This document shows positions 1-6,106 of a stretch of DNA of 10,153 nt, one piece after another. The stretch lies in the NCBI GenBank assembly GCA_964446745.1, contig CAYURR010000108.1:1-10153 (forward strand), given 5' to 3'. Under the pieces are notes generated by a model. It was not told the origin of the DNA and did no database searches. It saw nothing but the letters and a program-made list of their open reading frames with translations. Each line of letters begins with the position of its first letter. Position 1 is the first letter of the stretch. The DNA comes from CAYURR01 sp964446745. Its GTDB lineage: Bacteria; Bacillota; Clostridia; Lachnospirales; WQUN01. The translations under genes and the position numbers were made by a program.

Positions 1-1322
1 CTAAACGCGGCTGGATAAACGATCCGAACGGACTTGTATATGACGGTAAAACCTTCCATATGTACTATCAGCACAACCCATTCGGTACATCCCATGGCAC
101 GACCAATATACATTGGGGTCATGCGGTCAGTGATGATCTGGTGCACTTCACAGAGCTCGATGACGCGATAGCGCCGTGGGATTGTGTCACCAGTATAGCT
201 TCCGGCAACGCCATCATGGATACGCGTAATACGCTTGGATTTGGAACGGATACGATCATCGGGGCCTTTACATGCTTGGGCTCGTTGAACTTTAGAGAAA
301 ATCCCGTAGGTGTTTATCCGTCGCGCGGGCAGTATTTCGCGTACAGCACAAACGGCGGTATGGACTTTACATTGCTGTCCGATTCAGCATTGATCCCAAC
401 CGAGAACGGCGCGTCGTGGAGGGATCCGTTTATCGTGGACATGTGGGAGAAATATGCCGTCGCCGTCTACGAAACATACAACGACAACAATTGCGTTACC
501 TTTTATGAAACAGTAGACTTTAAGAGCTTTAAGAGGATTTCGAGGGCCGACAACCTCTACGAATGTCCGAACCTCATTAAGATGATGCCTGAGGGATCGG
601 ATGAAGAGGTATGGGTGCTGTTTGGAGCCGATGGGATGGTACGCTTCGGGGATTTTGACGGGAACTTCCATAAAAAGGGCGTAAAGCATCCGCTCGACTA
701 CGGTGCAAACACCTATGCGGGTCAGGTTTGGTCAAACACAGGCGAAGAACATTATCATATCGCATGGGTCATCGGCATGGGGAACAACATGCAGTGGGAA
801 GGTAATATGGGTTATGAAAAGATGCCGTTTTCACAGTGCATGACCGTACCGTGTACCCTCGGATTGAAAAAGACAGACGGTGCATATCGTTTGACACGCT
901 ATCCGGTGCATCAGCTCGACAAGCTCAGAAAGGGTTTATACTTACAAAAGGCAATAAACATAGCGGGGGAAACATCGTTAAACCTGCCGCAGCATAGCGA
1001 TACAACTTTAGAAATGAAATCCGGAACAAAACTTAACATGAAGATAGGTATGGTAAATATCTCAATCGACGAAAATGGTGCGATTTGCTTGCCCTCCAAA
1101 AAGCAAGGGGAATTCATAAACGATAAACTGTTGCCATCCGATAGTCTTTCCATTAGAATACTCATCGATAACACAACTGTGGAATTATTCATCAATAAGG
1201 AGCTTTCGGCGACCTATGCGATGGATACCCATGGGTTGCCCCTCATCATGACCGCTGACGGTGCGGCTAGTGAAACATCAGCGGGTGTAACAACATACAC
1301 GATGAGTTCCATCTACCTTTGA
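1..1322 (+). CDS. GH32 beta-fructosidase (sucrase/levanase type), 5' end outside window
   Basis: The open frame runs in from the left edge (codons from base 3), so the true start lies upstream; the ATG at 60 is internal. The family hydrolyses terminal beta-fructosides (sucrose, levan, inulin, fructo-oligosaccharides) with retention. The three GH32 hallmarks are present: WINDPNG at bases 12-32 with the nucleophile Asp at 21-23, RDP at 420-428 (transition-state Asp), and ECP at 561-569 with the acid/base Glu at 561-563. The visible 439 residues cover the five-bladed propeller and a C-terminal beta-sandwich (ILIDNTTVELFIN). Only a short N-terminus seems to be missing compared with family members of about 480-500 residues. 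No signal peptide can be judged. A sugar kinase starts 28 bases downstream, which suggests an intracellular catabolic operon. The exact substrate cannot be read from sequence. Confidence 0.95.
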   Translation, partial: KRGWINDPNGLVYDGKTFHMYYQHNPFGTSHGTTNIHWGHAVSDDLVHFTELDDAIAPWDCVTSIASGNAIMDTRNTLGFGTDTIIGAFTCLGSLNFRENPVGVYPSRGQYFAYSTNGGMDFTLLSDSALIPTENGASWRDPFIVDMWEKYAVAVYETYNDNNCVTFYETVDFKSFKRISRADNLYECPNLIKMMPEGSDEEVWVLFGADGMVRFGDFDGNFHKKGVKHPLDYGANTYAGQVWSNTGEEHYHIAWVIGMGNNMQWEGNMGYEKMPFSQCMTVPCTLGLKKTDGAYRLTRYPVHQLDKLRKGLYLQKAINIAGETSLNLPQHSDTTLEMKSGTKLNMKIGMVNISIDENGAICLPSKKQGEFINDKLLPSDSLSIRILIDNTTVELFINKELSATYAMDTHGLPLIMTADGAASETSAGVTTYTMSSIYL

Positions 1323-1350
1323 AAGACATTAAACGTCGAATGGAGTTAGT

Positions 1351-2664
1351 ATGTATACTTTAGGCATTGACATAGGCACAACGAGCATATCCTTTGTTGT
1401 GCTGGACACCGACACGGGGGCTGTGGTTGAGGCTAAAAATATACCAAACGACAGCGTTGTATGTAGCGGCGAGGCGTGGGCGCATATGCAAAACGCCGAG
1501 CTGATACGGGATAAAATCCTGTCGGTGATTGAAGGCATATTGAAAGAAAGGGATATATCGGGCATAGGCGTGACCGGGCAAATGCACGGCATACTGTATA
1601 TAGATGAAGGGGGTAGGGCGCTTAGCCCTCTTTATACCTGGCTGGACGGGCGCGGTGACAGATTGCATGAAACAAAGACCTACGCGGAACGCTTTTCGGA
1701 GCTGACGGGGTATCCGGCTGCGACGGGTTACGGCCTAGTAACCCATTACTACAACGTAGTTAATAATCTCGTGCCTGAAAATGCAGTCTATATCGTAAGC
1801 ATCGCAGACTATATTGCGATGTGCCTGACCAAACGGCAAGCACCGATCATGCACGCGAGCTTTGCGCATAGCCTCGGGGCATATGATCTTACTGAGGGCG
1901 GCTTTGATGCGGAGGCTTTGGCGAAGCTCGGTATTGATGTAAAGATGCTACCTGAGGTTACATCGGAGGCCATAGCCATAGGCACCTTGGGTGACATACA
2001 CGTAAAGGTACCCATAGGCGATAATCAGGCGGCCTTTTTGAACTCGGTCAGGGACGGTCAAAACAGTATATTGGTAAACATCGGCACGGGTGGCCAGATC
2101 TCCGTTTTGTCCCGGAATATAATCAAAACAGAAAATTGTGAGACGCGCCCGTACTTGAAGAACAATTATTTGGTTGTGGGTTCGAGTCTGTGTGGGGGGC
2201 ATGCATATGCGATTTTGCATGGCTTTTACAAAAGGCTTACGGAATGCTTGGGGTCGGATGTGAGGAACCTGTACTGCCTGATGAATGAGATGGCGGCGAG
2301 GGCCATTGAGGATATAGGCAATATAGAGATGACCGGAGGCTTGGAGGTTTCCACGAAGTTTTGCGGTACGCGCAGCAACCCGAAGCTCAGGGGTTATATC
2401 GCAAACGTCAGTCCACAAAACTTTACGCCGGAGCATCTGACGCTCGGCGTACTGCAAGGTATCGCCGGGGAATTGCATGATCTGTATAAGGAGATATCGG
2501 TGCATTTGGATAGCGCGCCGGATAGGCTGATCGGATCGGGTAACGGCATACGTCTGAATCCGGTTTTACGGCAGGTATTTGAGGGATTGTTTTCGATGGA
2601 GCTACATACACCGGAACAGCAAGAGGAAGCCGCATGCGGCGCAGCGCTTCTTTTTACGCTGTAG
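1351..2664 (+). CDS. FGGY-family carbohydrate kinase, sedoheptulokinase-like
   Basis: 437-residue ATP-dependent sugar kinase of the FGGY (hexokinase/actin-fold) family. Visible motifs: N-terminal phosphate loop GIDIGTTS (residues 5-12), VTGQMHG (74-80), TWLDGRGD, the catalytic-base motif GDNQAA with Asp224, a second phosphate loop around NIGTGGQ (about 240-247), and GSGNGIRLNPVLRQ (from 395), typical of the nucleotide-binding C-terminal lobe. The GQMHG plus TGYPAATGY pattern resembles sedoheptulokinase (SHPK/CARKL) more than xylulokinase or glycerol kinase, as I recall those sequences. ATG 1351 has a TGGAG ribosome binding site at 1341-1345. It follows the GH32 gene by 28 bases and precedes a strong hairpin, so it is probably the last gene of that operon. 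The substrate may be fructose released by GH32, or another ketose. The family call is firm; the substrate is open. Confidence 0.88.
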   Translation: MYTLGIDIGTTSISFVVLDTDTGAVVEAKNIPNDSVVCSGEAWAHMQNAELIRDKILSVIEGILKERDISGIGVTGQMHGILYIDEGGRALSPLYTWLDGRGDRLHETKTYAERFSELTGYPAATGYGLVTHYYNVVNNLVPENAVYIVSIADYIAMCLTKRQAPIMHASFAHSLGAYDLTEGGFDAEALAKLGIDVKMLPEVTSEAIAIGTLGDIHVKVPIGDNQAAFLNSVRDGQNSILVNIGTGGQISVLSRNIIKTENCETRPYLKNNYLVVGSSLCGGHAYAILHGFYKRLTECLGSDVRNLYCLMNEMAARAIEDIGNIEMTGGLEVSTKFCGTRSNPKLRGYIANVSPQNFTPEHLTLGVLQGIAGELHDLYKEISVHLDSAPDRLIGSGNGIRLNPVLRQVFEGLFSMELHTPEQQEEAACGAALLFTL

Positions 2665-2688
2665 CGGGAATCAATAATGGTAGAAAAA

Positions 2689-2731
2689 AAAGGGGTTGTT
2701 GCAGAGTATCGTTTTCTGCAGCAGCCCCTTT
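2689..2731 (+). terminator. Hairpin terminator after the sugar operon
   Basis: Seventeen-base arms, 2689-2705 and 2715-2731, pair throughout with two G-U wobbles around a 9-base loop, and the stem carries GGGG/CCCC near its base. It lies 24 bases after the kinase stop. The plus-strand T-run after the stem is short and broken. Eight A residues at 2684-2691 give a better U-tract on the minus strand, so it may work in both directions. Confidence 0.85.
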
Positions 2732-2788
2732 AAATTTTAATAAAAAACAAAATATTTTGCTATTTCTAATGAATTGGACATGCTATCT

Positions 2789-2807
2789 TATTAGACAAAG
2801 TCTAATA
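2789..2807. promoter_or_regulatory. Perfect palindrome, candidate operator for the PadR regulator
   Basis: TATTAGAC-AAA-GTCTAATA is an inverted repeat with perfect 8-base arms and a 3-base centre. It ends three bases before the GAGGAGG ribosome binding site of the PadR gene. A weak -10-like TAATAT (2803-2808) overlaps its right arm, and TTGGAC (2774-2779) upstream is -35-like but too far from it (23 bases), so the promoter itself is not clear. The position suggests autorepression by PadR. It does not match the ATGT-N8-ACAT site described for classical PadR proteins, so the binding partner is inference. Confidence 0.5.
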
Positions 2808-2824
2808 TACGAGGAGGTCATGGC

Positions 2825-3193
2825 ATGAAAAAGTGCGCATGCAGAGGCTCATTTCTGGAGCGGTTTGTGCAACCGGCTATTCTTATGTTGCTCAATAACG
2901 AACCTCTCCACGGATTTTCTATTTATAAAAAGCTGATCGACAGCGATATTGTAGACTATTCCGGGATAGACCCCACCGGCCTTTACCGTACGCTGAAAAA
3001 AATGGAGGACGCAGGGATATTGATATCTGAATGGGATATTGAGAATATTGCACAAGCCAAAAGGGTTTATAGAATAACAGCAGATGGAAAAGAGTGTTTA
3101 AAGCATTGGCAGAAGACTTTATTTTCTTACAAAGAAAACATTGATCGACTGGCAAAGGCTGTTTCTAGAAGTATAGAAATCAACGGAGGTTAA
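2825..3193 (+). CDS. PadR-family winged-helix transcriptional regulator
   Basis: 122 residues. The N-terminal winged helix has the PadR pattern: residues 12-22 (RFVQPAILMLL), LHGFSIYKKL, then the recognition-helix and wing region with GLYRTLKKMEDAGIL. A short helical C-terminus follows, probably for dimerisation. Two cysteines near the N-terminus (CAC, residues 4-6) are unusual and could be redox- or metal-sensitive, but that is only a guess. The ATG at 2825 is chosen because GGAGG (2813-2817) lies 7 bases upstream; the ATG at 2820 is followed by a stop after two codons. The gene ends 5 bases before the radical SAM gene, whose ribosome binding site is inside its last codons, so the two are almost certainly co-transcribed. 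It is a likely repressor of its own operon through the palindrome at 2789-2807. Confidence 0.88.
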   Translation: MKKCACRGSFLERFVQPAILMLLNNEPLHGFSIYKKLIDSDIVDYSGIDPTGLYRTLKKMEDAGILISEWDIENIAQAKRVYRITADGKECLKHWQKTLFSYKENIDRLAKAVSRSIEINGG

Positions 3194-3198
3194 ATAAC

Positions 3199-4233
3199 AT
3201 GCTAATAACAAATAACAAACTCATGGGTATCTTAGAGAAAGCTTTGCATAATGAGGCACCTAGTAAAGACGAATGTAAATATCTCTTGTCCTTTGAAGAA
3301 GCCGGACTTGAAGCGGCTATGATACGGTCTGTTGCGGATGAGGTTATGCGAAAGAAAAGTGATAATTCGGCAATCATCTTAGGACAAGTAGGTGTAGATG
3401 TATCGGAATGTAAGGGTGGATGTAAATTCTGCACTTTTGGAGAGGGGCATACAAAGTTTGTTCCAAAGCGACTGACGGATGAAGAGTTACATAGCAAAAT
3501 CAATGATTTTTGCGATGAAGACGACTTATATGGCCTATTTCTGATGATGATGCACGATTATGATTTGAATGTGCTGCTAAATTCTGTAGCGATGGCCAAA
3601 TCAATCATACATCCAACAACGAAAATATGGGCAAATGTAGGGGATTCTGATATCGATGCATTTAAGGAAATGAAAAAAGCGGGGGTTGAGGGTGTGTATC
3701 ATGTTTGCCGTATCGGCGAGGGAACAGATACCAATCTAAAACCCGAAGATAGAATCAAAACCATGCAGAATGCTTTAGATGCAGGTTTAAAGCTATATAC
3801 CTGCTGTGAGCCTATCGGCCCGGAACATACCATAGATATTATTGTTGATAATATGTTTATCGGAATAGAGCTTGGTTGCACCCAACACGCAGCTATGCGG
3901 CGTGTAGCTGTACCCGGAGCACCGCTTGCAAAATACGGTCAAATCAGTGAATTAAGGTTGGGGCAGATCGTAGCGGTTGTGGCGCTTGCGTCATTTACAA
4001 CACCTTCGATGACTTATTGCGGTGTGCATGAACCAAATGAGATTGCTTATATATCGGGTGCAAATATTATTACCGCTGAAACGGGAGCGAATCCTAGGGA
4101 TAATACATCTGATACTTCAAAAAATCGCGGAATGGATATGGCAGACTGCCGTAAGATGTTATTGGAGTGTGGGTTTAAATACATTCGCCGTGGTGATGAA
4201 AGCAAAATTCCACTGGGTAAAATAGGGCAATGA
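3199..4233 (+). CDS. Radical SAM protein of the BioB/HydE-like group, function unknown
   Basis: 344 residues. A CxxxCxxC cluster (Cys71, Cys75, Cys78; ECKGGCKFCTFGEG) binds the [4Fe-4S] cluster that cleaves S-adenosylmethionine. An N-terminal helical extension of about 60 residues before the cluster, the TIM-barrel-like middle and the C-terminal GANPRDNTSDTSKNRG stretch recall biotin synthase relatives such as HydE and PylB. The cluster spacing matches biotin synthase, but the surrounding residues are not those I know for BioB, and no biotin, hydrogenase or pyrrolysine genes are nearby. So I do not assign a reaction. GGAGG at 3185-3189 lies 9 bases before ATG 3199 and overlaps the end of the PadR gene, pointing to translational coupling. 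Co-control with PadR suggests an inducible, not housekeeping, function. Remnants of transporter and methyltransferase genes follow directly and may be former operon partners. Confidence 0.85.
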   Translation: MLITNNKLMGILEKALHNEAPSKDECKYLLSFEEAGLEAAMIRSVADEVMRKKSDNSAIILGQVGVDVSECKGGCKFCTFGEGHTKFVPKRLTDEELHSKINDFCDEDDLYGLFLMMMHDYDLNVLLNSVAMAKSIIHPTTKIWANVGDSDIDAFKEMKKAGVEGVYHVCRIGEGTDTNLKPEDRIKTMQNALDAGLKLYTCCEPIGPEHTIDIIVDNMFIGIELGCTQHAAMRRVAVPGAPLAKYGQISELRLGQIVAVVALASFTTPSMTYCGVHEPNEIAYISGANIITAETGANPRDNTSDTSKNRGMDMADCRKMLLECGFKYIRRGDESKIPLGKIGQ

Positions 4234-4249
4234 TGAGATATCTTACTTT

Positions 4250-4306
4250 TTTATTGGTACTTATGCCGCAGAACCGATAATACTGCTCATGGATGAGCCG
4301 TTTTCA
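4250..4306 (+). pseudogene. Remnant of an ABC-transporter ATPase (Walker B fragment)
   Basis: Read in the frame of base 4289, this stretch gives AAEPIILLMDEPFS (from base 4265), which matches the ALAxxP-x-ILLMDEPFSALD stretch of ABC ATPases, in particular importers of the nitrate/sulfonate/taurine kind, where MDEPF is typical. The frame stops a few codons later. No Walker A, Q-loop or signature motif is present nearby, so it is a fragment of about 15-19 codons. It abuts a second remnant in another frame. The match is clear to the eye, but short. Confidence 0.6.
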
Positions 4307-4434
4307 CGATGTTTGCGATCTTGATGCTACACCTACAGATTTTACAAGAGGAAAAATACCTGAGGGATACGTTTGGCGAGCAATATATAACATATTCGAC
4401 AACTGTGTATAGATACTTAGGAAAGCGTATGTAA
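4297..4434 (+). pseudogene. C-terminal remnant of an isoprenylcysteine-methyltransferase-like membrane protein
   Basis: The frame closing at TAA 4432-4434 encodes about 45 residues: a hydrophobic helix (FAILMLHLQ), then LQEEKYLRDTFGEQY and TVYRYLG. The EEKxLxxxFGxxYxxYxxxVxRY pattern is the conserved C-terminal end of the isoprenylcysteine carboxyl methyltransferase (ICMT/PEMT-like) family of small bacterial membrane proteins. Full members have about 150-220 residues; the upstream part is missing and the frame is closed by a stop at 4294-4296, inside the ABC-ATPase remnant. No start codon with a ribosome binding site is seen. A terminator follows at once, as expected if this was once the last gene of an operon. 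Confidence 0.65.
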
Positions 4435-4437
4435 TGT

Positions 4438-4470
4438 ATAAAGCGGATAATATTTCCGCTTTATTTTTTT
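4438..4470 (+). terminator. Rho-independent terminator
   Basis: Perfect 10-base arms ATAAAGCGGA (4438-4447) and TCCGCTTTAT (4455-4464) enclose a 7-base loop and run into seven T (4464-4470). It separates the PadR/radical SAM operon and its trailing gene remnants from the MerR promoter just downstream. Confidence 0.9.
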
Positions 4471-4479
4471 GGAAAACAA

Positions 4480-4510
4480 TTGACTTAAAGCAACTTTAAG
4501 GTGGTATGCT
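4480..4510 (+). promoter_or_regulatory. MerR-type promoter with inverted-repeat operator
   Basis: The -35 TTGACT (4480-4485) and -10 TATGCT (4505-4510) are 19 bases apart, the over-long spacer typical of MerR-activated promoters. Inside lies the perfect inverted repeat CTTAAAG-CAA-CTTTAAG (4484-4500), close to the CTTAAAG/CTTTAAG operator described for Bacillus subtilis AdhR. The regulator that binds here is very probably the MerR protein encoded directly downstream. The -10 ends only 6 bases before its ATG. Confidence 0.88.
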
Positions 4511-4516
4511 ATATTT

Positions 4517-4894
4517 ATGGACAAGAATTTTACAATTAAACAGGTGTCCGAACTTACCGGACTATCCGCATCCAATATCCGTTACTACGAAAGCGAGGGT
4601 CTGATTAGAGGTGTTGAACGAGATGCCCACGGTAATAGGCGGTTTAGTCAGAAGGAAATTGAATGGATACAATTTTTAGGGAAGCTAAAAGATATGGAAA
4701 TGCCGATTGCACAAATGAAGCATTATGCTCAGTTAAGAGCGGACGGAGATTGTACTATTAAGGACAGAGCGCAGCTCTTGGAGTTGCATAAACAATTGCT
4801 GTTTAAAAAAATTGATAGGCTTATTGAAGATGTACGCCTATTGGAGGACAAAATTGAAGTGTATAAGAAAATGGAGGAACAAAACCGTGAGTGA
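4517..4894 (+). CDS. MerR-family regulator, AdhR-like (aldehyde/thiol-stress type)
   Basis: 125 residues. The N-terminal winged helix-turn-helix has FTIKQVSELTGLSASNIRYYESEGLI (residues 5-30) and the wing with GNRRFSQKEIEWI (39-51), followed by the KDMEMPIAQMKHY segment and a long C-terminal dimerisation coiled coil rich in Leu and Lys (about 85-122). The KDMEMPI segment and the operator put it near AdhR/NmlR-type regulators that answer electrophile or aldehyde stress. The only cysteine is Cys79; position 52, where I recall the AdhR sensor Cys, is Gln. ATG 4517 is the only sensible start, because the next Met is residue 60 and would lose the DNA-binding domain. No ribosome binding site can lie on the mRNA made from the promoter above. 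The gene overlaps the following one by 8 bases. Confidence 0.9.
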   Translation: MDKNFTIKQVSELTGLSASNIRYYESEGLIRGVERDAHGNRRFSQKEIEWIQFLGKLKDMEMPIAQMKHYAQLRADGDCTIKDRAQLLELHKQLLFKKIDRLIEDVRLLEDKIEVYKKMEEQNRE

Positions 4895-5237
4895 TAACAG
4901 TCGCTTTGAACAGGGGTTAAAGAAATTATATGAGGTCGATGGAAACACCGGTGTAGAGATCACCGATAGCTTAGGTGATTTGGGTCGATACATTGTAGAA
5001 TTTGCATTTGGTGATATTTACAGTAGGGAGGGGCTTTCTCTAAGAGAGAGGGAGATCGCTACCATCGCAATGCTGACTTGCTTAGGAGGGCGTGAGCCGC
5101 AACTGGACGTTCATATCCATGCCGGTCTAAATGTTGGTCTTACAAAACAGGAAATTGAGGAAATCATCATCCAGACCGTGCCGTATGCAGGATTCCCAAC
5201 AGCCATTAATGCGATGAATGTATTAAAAAAGATTTAA
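4887..5237 (+). CDS. Carboxymuconolactone-decarboxylase-family protein
   Basis: 116 residues starting at GTG 4887, chosen because GGAGG (4873-4877) lies 9 bases upstream; an ATG at 4812 lies deep inside the MerR gene and would add residues foreign to the family. The small all-helical CMD/AhpD-like fold shows LREREIATIAMLTCLGGREPQLDVHIHAGLNVGLT (in parts: residues 52-70 and 71-86), with Glu70 and His76 at the conserved family positions. There is no AhpD CxxC pair, so this is a gamma-CMD-type member and not a peroxidase partner; Cys65 is the only cysteine. It overlaps the MerR gene by 8 bases, so the pair is one transcript. A B. subtilis adhR neighbour (yraC) is of the same family, which supports a role in aldehyde or electrophile stress. 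The actual reaction of such proteins is poorly known. Confidence 0.87.
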   Translation: MSDNSRFEQGLKKLYEVDGNTGVEITDSLGDLGRYIVEFAFGDIYSREGLSLREREIATIAMLTCLGGREPQLDVHIHAGLNVGLTKQEIEEIIIQTVPYAGFPTAINAMNVLKKI

Positions 5238-5307
5238 ATGAAATTAATTCTATGATATTGTATGCTTACTTAGCTACACTCCATTATTAAGAAAGGTAGG
5301 TACGTCC

Positions 5308-6102
5308 ATGAACGATCAGCTTTTCAACCAAACAATATATCTCTTTCAACAATTTGAAGAGGTTGATGCCATTGTACTTGGTGGATCCAGAGCATCCGGG
5401 AAGTACGACACCAGTTCAGATTATGATGTGTATGTATATCTGAATAGCACTCTAAGCTTAGAAAAACGAAAAAGTGTTTTAAGTCAAACCTGTAATTACA
5501 TGGGGATAGGGAAGACATGCTGGGGATCGGATTGGGACGAATGCATCCTTAATAATGGCATACCTATCGAGGTTACCTACGAGAACATAAACGATACCCG
5601 GCAAGGTCTCAGTAATACCTTGGAAAAACACATTGCGTGGGATGGGTATACGACTTGCGTTTGCTATGTTATTTTCAATTCCAAAGTGCTGTACGATCCA
5701 AAAGGGCTATACAGTGATATGATCAATCGATTTACAATGCCGTATCCTGAACAGCTGCGGAGGAACATTGTATCTGACAACAGAGAGCTTTTAAATGGCA
5801 TGAACCCTTCGTATTTCAATCAAATAGAAAAAGCAGTCAAGCGGAATGATGTGGTTAGTGTAAACCACCGCTTGGCTGCGTTTATAAAAAGCTTTTTTGA
5901 TATTTTATTTGCATTGAACAGGAAATTCCATCCGGGCGAAAAGCGTTTAATTGAATTTGCGACCGAAATGTGCGAATGGCTGCCGGTGGATTTCGAGACG
6001 GATTTACATAGTTTGTTTATTGCAAATGGGAATGATAAAACAATGCCTATTCTACGCAAGCTAATAGCAAATTTGGATGATTTAATAGATAGGTATTTGT
6101 GA
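5308..6102 (+). CDS. Pol-beta-type nucleotidyltransferase-domain protein
   Basis: 264 residues. The nucleotidyltransferase core is near the N-terminus: GGSRASG (residues 25-31) followed by SDYDVYVY with metal-binding Asp38 and Asp40, and a likely third carboxylate in IPIEVTY (Glu87). The C-terminal half (about 125-264) is helical, as in DUF4037-type or aminoglycoside-nucleotidyltransferase-like proteins. All catalytic acids seem intact, so it should transfer NMP to some small molecule or protein; the acceptor is unknown. GGTAGG (5295-5300) lies 7 bases before ATG 5308. The 70-base gap from the preceding gene has no terminator and no convincing promoter, so read-through from the MerR promoter is possible. 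The next gene, a kinase-like protein, starts 4 bases after the stop, so the two products probably act together or on the same substrate. Confidence 0.83.
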   Translation: MNDQLFNQTIYLFQQFEEVDAIVLGGSRASGKYDTSSDYDVYVYLNSTLSLEKRKSVLSQTCNYMGIGKTCWGSDWDECILNNGIPIEVTYENINDTRQGLSNTLEKHIAWDGYTTCVCYVIFNSKVLYDPKGLYSDMINRFTMPYPEQLRRNIVSDNRELLNGMNPSYFNQIEKAVKRNDVVSVNHRLAAFIKSFFDILFALNRKFHPGEKRLIEFATEMCEWLPVDFETDLHSLFIANGNDKTMPILRKLIANLDDLIDRYL

Positions 6103-6106
6103 TTGC

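Noticed and set aside
1948..2505. Minus-strand open frame of 185 codons opposite the FGGY kinase gene
   Set aside because: It is antisense to a clear kinase gene with all motifs, and its own translation has no recognisable pattern or start signal.
2634..2828. Plus-strand open frame of 64 codons across the end of the FGGY kinase gene, the terminator and the PadR leader
   Set aside because: It covers a terminator and the PadR palindrome, has no ribosome binding site, and its translation shows no domain-like pattern.
4812..4886. Longer CMD-family protein from ATG 4812
   Set aside because: The extra residues are the MerR coiled-coil region in another frame; GTG 4887 with GGAGG in front gives the family-typical start.
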